Shown piece by piece: positions 17,170-26,610 of a stretch of DNA of 64,000 bases. Positions within the stretch are counted from its first letter, which is position 1. Every line of letters starts with the position of its first letter. The notes below the pieces were generated by a model that saw only the letters and a list, made by a program, of their open reading frames with translations, was not told the origin of the DNA and searched no databases. Both the position numbers and the translations under genes were made by a program. Origin of the DNA: an uncultured Cyclobacteriaceae bacterium (GTDB lineage: Bacteria > Bacteroidota > Bacteroidia > Cytophagales > Cyclobacteriaceae); assembly GCA_943788235.1 (NCBI GenBank), contig CALSPM010000003.1:297501-361500 (forward strand), read 5' to 3'.

Positions 17170-19359
17170 TTAGATCACGAGTAAGCCCAATTCTTTTATC
17201 TTTTTCATAGAGGAATTATTATAGAATTCTTCAAAATCACCCAATTGATGAGATTTGAAATCATTTTTAAGATCTTGATAGGTTGTTTTTTGATGATGCG
17301 CTGAAGGTATCAGATCAGTCAATGTATGGGTCAGCCATTGAGCGGTTTTCAAGTCAAAGATTAGTGTATCTTCATCGGATTTGGTTACCAATGATAGCTG
17401 TGCAATCTCCATCCCATCCTTTTTAACAACGTTATATTCAGGTTTTGCGCCCATCCAAATGAGCTGTGATACCGCAGTGGGTCGTTTCTCCGGATTCTTT
17501 TCAATTTCTTGTAGGATAAAGTGTGGAGGAATGGATGTGGCTGGAATCTTGAAGTCGAACCATCTGGAGAGTGCTAAATCAAAGCCAGCACCATTCATAT
17601 AGTTATATAATGAAACTCGAAGCCCCTCACCAAATAAGCTATGATCAGCTCCTAGAGGATCTTCATGCCTTAAATCATTTTTGGCAAAGCCCAAGTGTTC
17701 AGGACCTGAAAAACTGACCCCAAAACTAGTAGGGTTTAGACCTACTGGTGCATGCGCTGTCATGGCAAACTGATGCCAAAATCCGGATTGTATGATGCCG
17801 TTTTTAAATAGCTGACGTACCATTTCTAATGAATCAACGGTTTCTTGTACCGTTTGTGTAGGAAAACCATACATTAAATAAGCATGAACCATGATGCCCG
17901 CATCTGTGAAGTTCCTAGAGACTTTGGCAACTTTGCTTACTGTAATACCTTTTTTCATTTTGGCAAGTAATCGATCTGAGGCTACTTCAAGTCCTCCGGA
18001 AACGGCAATACATCCCGAAGCTTTTAATAGGCGACATAGTTCGTTGGTAAATCGCTCCTCAAACCGAATATTGGTCCACCAAGTCACATTCGTTTTACGT
18101 TTGATCAATTCAAGGGCTAATTCTTTCATGATCGAGGGGGGTGCAGCCTCATCGACAAAATGAAAACCGCTTACCCCGGTTTGGTTAATCAAGGTCTCCA
18201 TACGATCACAGAGTATTGTGGCACTTATGGGCTCATAATTTTTGATATAATCCAATGAAATATCACAAAATGAACATTTTTTCCAATAGCATCCATGCGC
18301 CATGGTCAACTTATTCCAACGACCATCGCTCCAAAGTCTATGCATGGGATTGGTTACTTCGATGACTGATAAATAATCATTCAATAAGAGGTCTGAATAA
18401 TCAGGAGTACCGGTTTTATGGAATGAGACATCTAAATCGGTACTGCCGTTGAAGTATTGTACTTTTTGATTGACTAAGCAAAAGGTTCTTTTTAACTGCT
18501 CATTAGATTTTTTCCCAGCTAAATGTTCAATGATATTTCTCAAGGGCCTTTCTCCATCATCTAAGCTGATGAAGTCCAAGACCTCAAAAACTCGAGGATC
18601 AGAGAGGGATCTAAGTTCGGTATTGGGGTAGCCACCTCCCATAGCTATTTTAATTTTTGGATAATTACGCTTAACAAATTGTCCACATCTAAGGGCACTG
18701 TATAGGTTTCCTGGAAAGGGAATTGAAAAACAGATGAGTGTGGGGCTTTCTTTTTGAATAAGTACATCAAGTAACTCTAGGGTAATGGTATCAATGAGGG
18801 TAACTGGCTCTTGTAACTTTGAATGAAGGAAATCATAAGAGGATGCTGACATCCCTAAACGCTCGGCGTATCTACTAAATCCAAAATAGGGATCTACAGC
18901 CTCACTGATTAAATCACCTAGGTCTTCCAAGTACAAAGTAGCCAAGTATTTGGCTTTATCTTGTACCCCTATGGCACCAAAAGACCATTCTAAATCATCT
19001 ATTTGTTCGAATCTACTGGCTTCAGGAAGGAAAGATCTTTCACAAATGGTAAATGCCAAAGTTGGATTTTTATGTTGTAAAAAAGTGATGACCTCTTCTA
19101 TGATTTGAACATAGCTGTGTTCTAGCCTAATGATTCTCAATACGTTATTTGAGAGGTTTTGTTGCTTCTTTGCTTGAGCAAATATTTGCTTCAATCCCTC
19201 TTTAGAAAAAAGGTGCAAAATTACTTCAATACCCAAATCTGCTTGAAATGATGGAATGCCTAGCGTATTTAGATAGCCTTTGATATAGGTAGTCGCAGGA
19301 TAAGGGGTGTTGAGTTGTGTAAATGGAGGGGTAATTAATAACAACTTTGCCTGGCTCAT
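17170..19359 (-). CDS. B12-binding domain radical SAM protein
   Basis: A 729-residue protein. The N-terminal third resembles a cobalamin-binding Rossmann domain (ITPPFTQLNTPYPATTYIKG at the start, MGGGYPNTE near 240-247). The radical SAM core has the cluster motif GCYWKKCSFC: Cys357, Cys362 and Cys365, that is C-x4-C-x2-C, a spacing found in a subgroup of B12 radical SAM proteins with GCYW. SGGLEVASDRLLAKMKKG is the expected SAM-site segment. It probably modifies a lipid, peptide or cofactor; the substrate is unknown. No partner precursor gene is adjacent. Confidence 0.85.
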   Translation of the reverse strand: MSQAKLLLITPPFTQLNTPYPATTYIKGYLNTLGIPSFQADLGIEVILHLFSKEGLKQIFAQAKKQQNLSNNVLRIIRLEHSYVQIIEEVITFLQHKNPTLAFTICERSFLPEASRFEQIDDLEWSFGAIGVQDKAKYLATLYLEDLGDLISEAVDPYFGFSRYAERLGMSASSYDFLHSKLQEPVTLIDTITLELLDVLIQKESPTLICFSIPFPGNLYSALRCGQFVKRNYPKIKIAMGGGYPNTELRSLSDPRVFEVLDFISLDDGERPLRNIIEHLAGKKSNEQLKRTFCLVNQKVQYFNGSTDLDVSFHKTGTPDYSDLLLNDYLSVIEVTNPMHRLWSDGRWNKLTMAHGCYWKKCSFCDISLDYIKNYEPISATILCDRMETLINQTGVSGFHFVDEAAPPSIMKELALELIKRKTNVTWWTNIRFEERFTNELCRLLKASGCIAVSGGLEVASDRLLAKMKKGITVSKVAKVSRNFTDAGIMVHAYLMYGFPTQTVQETVDSLEMVRQLFKNGIIQSGFWHQFAMTAHAPVGLNPTSFGVSFSGPEHLGFAKNDLRHEDPLGADHSLFGEGLRVSLYNYMNGAGFDLALSRWFDFKIPATSIPPHFILQEIEKNPEKRPTAVSQLIWMGAKPEYNVVKKDGMEIAQLSLVTKSDEDTLIFDLKTAQWLTHTLTDLIPSAHHQKTTYQDLKNDFKSHQLGDFEEFYNNSSMKKIKELGLLVI

Positions 19360-19503
19360 GATCTTTACAAGATTGGTAAAAGAATTCTGTTTTTATTTTT
19401 TTAACGAAGATTCATCGTTGTCTTCGAAAAAAATTATTATTTTCTGAGAGCGGCTTACGTTTTCAATCCATTTATCTTACGAAATTGAGAATGCATAAGA
19501 CGT

Positions 19504-20643
19504 TTAATGGTTCAATGCAACTTGAATTTTATGATATATATCACTGTTTTGATAAAATCCAGAAAACTGAGCTGACTGAGGACCAAAAGCTAAAACAGGG
19601 ATCAATGAAGCGCTGTGGCCCGCAGTTGAAAATGTGGGTACAATGACATTATAGTCATGCTCATCTTCACCTTTCGAATTTTGTCCGGTGACCTTAGCTG
19701 AGAGGGTAAATCCTCCCGTTTCATGATCTGCTGTAACAATGACTAAAGTATTACCCTTTTTTTCTGCATAATCCAAGACTGAGCCTACCATTTGATCAAA
19801 GTCCAATAATTCTGTAATCAGATATTCAGCGTCATTGTCGTGGCCGCCCCAATCAATTTGAGAGCCTTCTACCATTAGGAAAAAAGGTGACGCCTTTTCT
19901 TCAAAATAATTCAACGCCTTTTGTGTGGATTCCTGTAGAAAATTACCCCGACCCTCAATCATTTTGGGCATATCTTCTTCTCCTAATAGGAAGGCATGTC
20001 TCATGCTTCCATCGATCTCTTTTTCGAGATGGTCAGTATGGACCTCAAACCCATTGGTTTTGAGTAGGTCTAGAATGTTTTTACCATCACTACGGTTTTG
20101 GAAAAACTTCAATCCACCACCGGCAAAAAAATCAATGGGTGAGGTAGCCATTTGTGCAGCTATTTGCTCTTCCCAATCTCTGGAGGCAACATGGGCATAA
20201 AATGAGGCCGGTGTCGCATGGGTGATGGAGGAGGTAGCAATGAGCCCTGTTTGGTAATTTTCTTTGGAGAGTAATTCGACGATATTCTCTACGGGTTGCT
20301 TATCCATGTCAACACCAATGGCTCCATTAAATGTTTTGATACCCGAGGCAAAAGAAGTGGCTCCCGCAGCAGAATCTGTGATCTTTGAATTTGCCGCAAT
20401 CACATTACTCAAGCCAATCGTTTTGAAACGAGCGAAATTGGGTAGTTGGTTGCTAAAATAAAAACTTGAAGAAAGTTGACTGAGTCCCATGCCATCCCCA
20501 ATTAATAAAATAATATTGAGTGGTTGATTGGCCTTTATCGCCGGTTTTTCTATTAATTTCGGTGGGGTTCCTTCACAATGACAGGTCAAAAAGAGGACAA
20601 CTAAAGTCATCCAAATGTTACGTATTTTCATTTTTTTTTTCAC
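19504..20643 (-). CDS. phoA: Alkaline phosphatase, exported
   Basis: A 379-residue PhoA-type phosphomonoesterase. Conserved sites are IGDGMG (Asp50), DSAAGATSFASG with the expected nucleophile Ser91, EGSQIDWGGHDND and TADHETGG (metal ligands Asp and His). Residues 1-22 are a signal sequence ending in LTCHCEG; one of Cys21 or Cys23 may be lipidated, though the lipobox is not typical. At 379 residues it is at the short end of the family. It would release phosphate in the periplasm. No pho box could be assigned. Confidence 0.9.
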   Translation of the reverse strand: MKKKMKIRNIWMTLVVLFLTCHCEGTPPKLIEKPAIKANQPLNIILLIGDGMGLSQLSSSFYFSNQLPNFARFKTIGLSNVIAANSKITDSAAGATSFASGIKTFNGAIGVDMDKQPVENIVELLSKENYQTGLIATSSITHATPASFYAHVASRDWEEQIAAQMATSPIDFFAGGGLKFFQNRSDGKNILDLLKTNGFEVHTDHLEKEIDGSMRHAFLLGEEDMPKMIEGRGNFLQESTQKALNYFEEKASPFFLMVEGSQIDWGGHDNDAEYLITELLDFDQMVGSVLDYAEKKGNTLVIVTADHETGGFTLSAKVTGQNSKGEDEHDYNVIVPTFSTAGHSASLIPVLAFGPQSAQFSGFYQNSDIYHKIQVALNH

Positions 20644-20914
20644 TAGTTGTAATTTATTATAAATTTCATTAAACCAGGCGACTTAAGTTTTAATCCCTTA
20701 TTATCATTTGAGTATTTTTCTATATTATTAGAAATATGAGTAATTTAGCTTGAGATGTATTCTGATTTATATTCAAGGACATTAATGTTCTTTACTTTTT
20801 GGATGAAGGGTATTTTAAAGTGAGCAACTTCAACTTTTACCCCTTGAATCATCTTTTATGGTCTTTAAAAATCATTTTTAAGCGAAAAAAGTGAATTGAA
20901 TTGGGACTTTAATC

Positions 20915-23152
20915 TCAGAGAGGGGTTTGCTTAAGGGTCCCTTCAAATGCCTCGAAAAATTGATTTACATTATGGATGGTAAAACAAAGAGGTGGCTTTA
21001 ATTTCAAAACATTGTCTTTGGGCCCATCTGTACCCGTGAGGATGAGGCGCCTTTTTAAGTCATTTTTTATTTTTGAGGCATAAGCCGTCGCCGGTACTAA
21101 AGTGGCTGGCTGGACGAGTTCTAGCCCCAGAAAGAGTCCTTGATTTCTAACATCTCCAATCTGAGGATAATGAAGGGCCAAACTTTTGGCACATTCGTCG
21201 AAATAACTACCGACTTTTGCTGCATGCGCCTGCAAATGTTCACGCTCAATCACATCGAGTACGGCATGAGCTATTTGCATGGAGACGGGATTGCCTCCAA
21301 AGGAACTGAAAAATTCCATCCCATTATCAAAAGATTCACTCAATGCCAAAGTAGAGACTACCCCTCCTATGGGATGTCCATTTCCCATAGGTTTTCCAAG
21401 TACGACCAGATCAGGTACGATGTCATAAAGTTCATAGCCCCAGAAGACACTACCCATGCGACCAAATCCTACTTGTACCTCATCAGAGATACACACAACC
21501 CCTTTTTGCTTGAGATAAGGGTATAAGGTTTGTAAATAACCACGGGCAAGGGGTACTTGCCCGCCACAACCTGATATAGGTTCAGCAATAAAGGCCGCTG
21601 GAGTTATCCCTTGTGCCAATAAATTATCAATGATGGCAATGGCTTCTAACGCATAGGCCTTACCAGAACTTTGCAAGCCTTGGTAGATTTTTGGTAAGGG
21701 GAGTACAGTTATATTTTCATTTACGTCATTGCCTCCTTTTCCATCAAATTTGTAAGCGCTGATATCGATTCCCATACGCGTGTGCCCATGATAGCCATCT
21801 GCCAATACTAAAATATGCTTATTGGAAGTATGATTTTGAGCCATGCGAATCGCCAAATCTGAGGCTTCGCTGCCAGAATTTACAAATATTACCTTATCGA
21901 GGGCATGGGGAAAATACTTCAAAAGTCTTTCGCTATAGCTCATAAGGGCCTCATATAAGTATCTGGTATTGGTGTTCAGTTTATTGATTTGCCTTGCTGC
22001 CGCTTGAGTGACTTCCGGATGGCAATGTCCGACATGTGGGATGTTATTGTAGGCATCTAAATAGGTATCCCCATTGGCAGCATACATATACTGAAAGGCG
22101 GCAGAAGTCATGTGAATGGGATCGTCAAAACTTAGACTCAGGGCACTGCTAAGATATTTTTTTCTTTTAGAAATAAGTGTAGGTAAAGAATTTAGCTGTG
22201 GAAAGTCAAGAGGTTTCATGAGACTGTTCCTGAATAGAATAGGATTCATTTCAAGCCATTTGGACAATAAGGTCCAAGCCTTATGTTCAGTTACAAAAAT
22301 ATAATCTTCCGTATTACCTTGAGATCGTTCTTTGTTTGAACTGATGACGCTCACGCATAATCGTGCAGGGATCAGATAATAAAGGAGCTCAATTTCTTTT
22401 TCATCAAGTTTCTGTATTGAAAGATAACCTTCTATCAAAGCAATCGCTCTGATAAGTGGGGTAGGTGTATCTAAGAGTAAGTAAGCCATAGCAATGGCCA
22501 GATCACATATTTTAGGTGCATAACATAGATCACCGAAATCTATGATGCCTTTGATTTCATCATCTGAAACCAAAATATTCCAATCATTTAAGTCATTGTG
22601 AATGATTTGTTTTGGAAGCTTTCGGAGTGGATCAGCACAGACTTGCTTGTATTGTTCTAAAAAATAATTGACTATTTTTCGCTGACTGGGATCAGAAATT
22701 AGGTTCATATCCTCAACGCTATCGAGACAATTCATCAGATTCCATTTGTGATCAAACGCTTCGATTTCTATCGCTCTGTAGGAGCATAAAGCTTGATGTG
22801 ACAACGCAATTATTTTCCCAAAATTGAAGCTCAATTCAGGTGTAGCTTCAACATCTTTGAGAAAGACACCATCGATAAAACAAAGCATTCTAGAGAAACT
22901 ACCATCGGGATAGGTAATTAGTTTGTCGTAAGAAGGACTTGAAACTTTTATGGGCAGCTGTGCTGATAAATGAGCCATGATTTTATTTTCAGCTTCGATT
23001 CTTTTGAAGCTTTTAGCATCCATATGATGTTTGACAAGATATGTTTGTCCACTAAGATCTTCAACTTTATAATTGGCACTGCCATATCCTGCCAAGCGTA
23101 TTATTTTGGCGGGTGAGACAGGATAGGGTGCGAATAGGTCATAATTGCTCAT
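20915..23152 (-). CDS. Fusion of APH-type kinase and class III aminotransferase-fold phospho-lyase
   Basis: A 745-residue two-domain enzyme. Residues about 1-310 are an APH/choline kinase fold with HNDLNDWN (catalytic Asp187, Asn192) and IDFGD (Asp205). Residues about 330-745 are a class III PLP enzyme with NSGSEASDLA, DEVQVGFGRMG (Asp557) and the likely PLP lysine Lys587 in VLGKPMGNGHP. In animals these are two proteins: a hydroxylysine kinase (AGPHD1 type) and a phospho-lyase (AGXT2L type) acting on O-phospho-hydroxylysine or phosphoethanolamine. The fusion therefore probably phosphorylates an amino alcohol and then eliminates phosphate to give an aldehyde. The substrate is inference. It lies near an alkaline phosphatase but is not overlapping. 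Confidence 0.87.
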   Translation of the reverse strand: MSNYDLFAPYPVSPAKIIRLAGYGSANYKVEDLSGQTYLVKHHMDAKSFKRIEAENKIMAHLSAQLPIKVSSPSYDKLITYPDGSFSRMLCFIDGVFLKDVEATPELSFNFGKIIALSHQALCSYRAIEIEAFDHKWNLMNCLDSVEDMNLISDPSQRKIVNYFLEQYKQVCADPLRKLPKQIIHNDLNDWNILVSDDEIKGIIDFGDLCYAPKICDLAIAMAYLLLDTPTPLIRAIALIEGYLSIQKLDEKEIELLYYLIPARLCVSVISSNKERSQGNTEDYIFVTEHKAWTLLSKWLEMNPILFRNSLMKPLDFPQLNSLPTLISKRKKYLSSALSLSFDDPIHMTSAAFQYMYAANGDTYLDAYNNIPHVGHCHPEVTQAAARQINKLNTNTRYLYEALMSYSERLLKYFPHALDKVIFVNSGSEASDLAIRMAQNHTSNKHILVLADGYHGHTRMGIDISAYKFDGKGGNDVNENITVLPLPKIYQGLQSSGKAYALEAIAIIDNLLAQGITPAAFIAEPISGCGGQVPLARGYLQTLYPYLKQKGVVCISDEVQVGFGRMGSVFWGYELYDIVPDLVVLGKPMGNGHPIGGVVSTLALSESFDNGMEFFSSFGGNPVSMQIAHAVLDVIEREHLQAHAAKVGSYFDECAKSLALHYPQIGDVRNQGLFLGLELVQPATLVPATAYASKIKNDLKRRLILTGTDGPKDNVLKLKPPLCFTIHNVNQFFEAFEGTLKQTPL

Positions 23153-23263
23153 TATTTTAAAAATAGATCATCTTCTGGGTTTTTCAAATCAGGGTAGCAT
23201 TTTTATTTCCCCATCCATCTTCCAACCGATTTATATCAGAGGCAAACCCCTTCTGGGTATCAT

Positions 23264-24229
23264 TTATCGGTATTTATTGAAAAGAATTTGAATGGAATCA
23301 TCCATAGATTTGTAAACATCACCCGACCGAATCATTTCATCTACAGAATAACTGCCAGTAAATTTATAATTATTACAGCTGTTGAGGGAAAGAATCTTAC
23401 CATCACTGGACCTTACCATTACCCACATAAATCTTCCATGTAAAAAGGAGAAAATAATTTTAGGATAGCTTCTGCCTTGGGTTCTCTCCATAATAATTTT
23501 TTGATAGGCTTCGAAGGGGACAAACGTATAAAGGTTCACCAGTGATCTATCAATTTGAGGGGCTTCCTCTTCCTTGAAATAATCTTTAAGAAGGCTATAT
23601 TTTGTCTTTCTTAAGGCTTTAATGTTATCTTCTACATTCCAAAACTCATCAATTGGAACACCTGCAGCAGCACTCTTGAGTAGGTGTCGCAATTGTTGAC
23701 ATAAAAACACATAATCGTGTTTGCCCAAATTACCATTGGCAAAGGTGATGATTGTGGCTATTTTTTCTTTTTTACCATCAAAAACACTTAATTTATGTTC
23801 ATGGTATTCTAGTTGAATTTGTTCGTAATTAAAATTTAGTAACGCATCTTTCTGTTCTGGGGTAGCTTCATTTGAAGCACCTAAAATCCATTGTTCCATA
23901 CTTCCGTTCGCATATGCCGGGAGTGATTTTATTTGTTTTCCTAGCGATCCAGTTTGTGTGAGAATGGCATATTTTTGAGTTTTTGATTTCAAAAGGGCTT
24001 TGATACCTTTAGGAAACATATATTTCACGTTTTTACTGGGCCAGTATTCTTGAAATGTTTCTTTCAAGACTTTGTTCAATGCTATTTCAACTTTGGAGCT
24101 TTCGGGGAGCAGTTGGACGACCAATTCCTTACTATTGACAAGTGCCGCCACCTCTTGGTCAGGGTACAAGTACTGGGCCTGCGCGGAAAAAAGAAGAAGT
24201 GAAAAAAGTAAGGGGAGCGCATTTTTCAT
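23264..24229 (-). CDS. Periplasmic protein of unknown function
   Basis: A 321-residue protein with a clear Sec signal peptide (residues 1-18, ending SAQAQ). The mature part is mixed alpha/beta, Lys-rich, with LYTFVPFEAYQKIIMERTQG and a possible beta-hairpin KIIFSFLHGRFMWVMVRSSDG. No catalytic motif or known domain is recognised. It begins 17 bases after the stop of the Gfo/Idh/MocA gene on the same strand, so the two may be cotranscribed. Confidence 0.7.
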   Translation of the reverse strand: MKNALPLLFSLLLFSAQAQYLYPDQEVAALVNSKELVVQLLPESSKVEIALNKVLKETFQEYWPSKNVKYMFPKGIKALLKSKTQKYAILTQTGSLGKQIKSLPAYANGSMEQWILGASNEATPEQKDALLNFNYEQIQLEYHEHKLSVFDGKKEKIATIITFANGNLGKHDYVFLCQQLRHLLKSAAAGVPIDEFWNVEDNIKALRKTKYSLLKDYFKEEEAPQIDRSLVNLYTFVPFEAYQKIIMERTQGRSYPKIIFSFLHGRFMWVMVRSSDGKILSLNSCNNYKFTGSYSVDEMIRSGDVYKSMDDSIQILFNKYR

Positions 24230-24246
24230 AGTTGAAAATTAAATAA

Positions 24247-25308
24247 TTAAACTATGATCTCCATAGGGAGGGTACATTTTTTATTTGCACTTTCTAAAGC
24301 AATTTCTATGATTTTAATAGTATTCATGGCATCTTTTGGATCTACCAATAAGGCTTCATTTTTGATCAATGAATCATATACATTTTGATAATAGATTCGG
24401 TAGTCTCCAGGAGGGGAGACTATGGTTTCAGTTACGTCTTGTTGGTTTACTAACAAACTCAGTTTACCCGAATGTTCGATAGGTTCTTGACCCCAATTTG
24501 GCTTACTTACGGGCGTTAGACCCGCCGTAAGATCTCCTTCCTGCACATCAAGTCCAAATTTTTCAAAAGTACCATTCATTCCATTTAATTTAAAAACAGG
24601 ACCTGGAATTTTGACCAACATACTTGACCTTAAGTTTACTTTTAGTCCAGGATAATCAAGTTTTAACTCGAAATAGTCATTGGCTTTACCTCCCCGTTGA
24701 TTTCTTAAGTCAGCAGTGATAAATTCAGGAAGCCCAAAAAACACAATCGCTTGATCAATCAAATGAGAGCCTAAATCATAAAGAATACCCGATCCAGGTA
24801 CGAGATCTTCTCTCCAATTTCCATTGAATGAATTTCTGAAACGATCAAAATTCATAGTTACCTCTACGATCTTACCAAGGCGCTGAGAATGTATGATTTT
24901 TTGTACTGCTAAAAAATCTGAAACGAATCGACGGTTTTGATAAACAGAGAGGAACAAGTTTTTAGACTTTGCCAGCTGGATTAAATCTAAAGCTTCTGCA
25001 CTGGTGACTGTGAAAGGTTTGTCGACGACCACATTTTTACCCGCGAGAAGGGCTTTTTTAGCTAATGGGTAATGAAATTCATTGGGTGTAACAACAATGA
25101 TCAGATCGATTTTTGGATCTTTAATAATCATGTCTGAATGGTCAACCATTGCTACTTTTGGGTACCTTTCTAAGGCTTGCTTACACCAAAAAGGGTTGGT
25201 CGTACGAATAGATTTAATATTAAAACCAGAAACGCAATTAATTATTGGCGCATGAAAGACTTGACCTGCCATACCATAACCCAGCAGGCCTACATTGATA
25301 ATTTTCAT
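24247..25308 (-). CDS. Gfo/Idh/MocA family oxidoreductase
   Basis: A 353-residue NAD(P)-dependent dehydrogenase. The nucleotide loop GLLGYGMAGQ lies at residues 7-16, the VVVTPNEFH segment follows, and VVDKPFT carries the conserved Lys of the family. The C-terminal half has the usual substrate sheet with GSGILYDLGSHLIDQAI. Such enzymes act on sugars or inositols. Close homologues are often annotated as YdgJ-like. It lies 19 bases after the VOC gene, so a small operon is likely. Confidence 0.88.
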   Translation of the reverse strand: MKIINVGLLGYGMAGQVFHAPIINCVSGFNIKSIRTTNPFWCKQALERYPKVAMVDHSDMIIKDPKIDLIIVVTPNEFHYPLAKKALLAGKNVVVDKPFTVTSAEALDLIQLAKSKNLFLSVYQNRRFVSDFLAVQKIIHSQRLGKIVEVTMNFDRFRNSFNGNWREDLVPGSGILYDLGSHLIDQAIVFFGLPEFITADLRNQRGGKANDYFELKLDYPGLKVNLRSSMLVKIPGPVFKLNGMNGTFEKFGLDVQEGDLTAGLTPVSKPNWGQEPIEHSGKLSLLVNQQDVTETIVSPPGDYRIYYQNVYDSLIKNEALLVDPKDAMNTIKIIEIALESANKKCTLPMEIIV

Positions 25309-25327
25309 AGATGATGGATTTTAAATA

Positions 25328-25756
25328 TCATTTAGCAAAAAGCTGTGATAAATTTTTAAATGCCTTAAACTCTAACGCATTGCCAGAGGGATCTTTGAAA
25401 AACATTGTGGCCTGCTCTCCAGGTTGGCCTTCAAACCTCACATAGGGTTCAATAAGAAAATCAATTGAATGACTTTTGAGCCTCTCAGACAAATCTTTCC
25501 AAAGAGTCATCTCCAAAACAACTCCAAAATGGGGGATGGGAACCTCATGACCATCTACTGGATTCTGATTTTCTTTTTCAGGCTCAGCGGATGGTGCTAT
25601 TTCATGTATCACCAGTTGATGACCATAAAAATCAAAATCGACCCATTGCTTATCACTGCGACCTTCAGAGCACTTTATGATATCTCGATAGAAACTTCTG
25701 GCAGCTGCTAAATTTTTTACAGGGATAGCTAGGTGAAAAGGAGATAAATTAGACAT
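25328..25756 (-). CDS. VOC (glyoxalase/dioxygenase superfamily) protein
   Basis: A 142-residue protein with two beta-alpha-beta-beta-beta modules. Visible are FHLAIPV (His8, candidate metal ligand), ARSFYRDI, the second-module start HFGVVLEM and FFKDPSGNALEFKAF with the usual final Glu. This matches small VOC proteins that bind a metal and a small molecule. The substrate is unknown. It is the first gene of a likely three-gene minus-strand unit (VOC, oxidoreductase, periplasmic protein). Confidence 0.85.
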   Translation of the reverse strand: MSNLSPFHLAIPVKNLAAARSFYRDIIKCSEGRSDKQWVDFDFYGHQLVIHEIAPSAEPEKENQNPVDGHEVPIPHFGVVLEMTLWKDLSERLKSHSIDFLIEPYVRFEGQPGEQATMFFKDPSGNALEFKAFKNLSQLFAK

Positions 25757-25886
25757 AAGTGGATGTTGTTATTTTTGGTTTAATTAAGTTAGACAATTAA
25801 GAATAAATATATAATCTATATTTTACAAATATGATTTAAACTTCATATGAGTGCCAAATTTTGGTAGACGACTAATATTGGTAATT

Positions 25887-26609
25887 TCAAAGTACGTATC
25901 CAAATTGAGCTGCAGTTTGACAGGACCATGGGCACAATTTCTTCTAAATTTTCTTTTGTGAGGTTTTCTTTCCAGCGATTTATTTTGTTACGATGGTCTT
26001 GGGTAGTATTCGGTCTAGAGGTCAGAGCTTCGATGAAATCTTCATTATTGTTGTTTTGGACCCTTCGATTCCATGATTTTAATTCCAGATCATGCAATTC
26101 TGGATCAATTTCCAATTGTACGCAGATTTCCCTAGAAAATTTTGACGAATCCTTTACCAAATTTTTAAATTTGGTAACCGCTGCAATTTTTTTGACGGAT
26201 GCATACCCGATGGAATTGATATAGTTCCAGTGGTGCGCATATTTTTTAATAAGCTTTCTTGCATCCAATCTTTGTAGCCAGGAGGTTGAGGATGATGATC
26301 CCATGTTTTTGAACTCCCTACTCTCAGAGAGCAAATGGCGTCTGAGGGGTATCGGACCTGTCATTAAATTTTAATATTGGGAATTCGCACCAATAATACG
26401 TCCAAGGGAAAAGATAATCCAGGCGTATTTTGATATTTTCTGTTTTCTCTTGGTATTTTAGATGCAATGGGCTTGGAAAAGTCTTTGTTCAGATACAGGT
26501 CAAAATCGATTTCGCTGTAACAGGTATGCCTACTGAGATGGTTAAAAAGTTCACTAAAAATAGAAGTACCAGATCTTCCACACCCCAAGATTAATACATG
26601 TTCATACAT
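25887..26609 (-). pseudogene. Sulfotransferase-like gene, broken by stops and frameshifts
   Basis: The ATG at 26609 starts MYEHVLILGCGRSGTSIF, with the PAPS-binding loop GCGRSGTS of sulfotransferases. Two adjacent stops, TAA (26364-26366) and TGA (26361-26363), interrupt the frame. The same frame then goes on with QVRYPSDAICSLRVG and WDHHPQPPGYKDWMQ, the expected second PAPS motif. Near 26240-26262 it shifts to another frame (KKYAHHWNYINSIGYASVKK ... NRVQ-like segment and INRWKENLTKENLEEI), and near 25930 to a third, which ends CQTAAQFGYVL and stop. So at least two nonsense codons and two indels are present. Two frames remain open as pieces at 26364-26633 and 25843-26364. It lies directly after cutC. 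Confidence 0.8.
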
Positions 26610-26610
26610 T

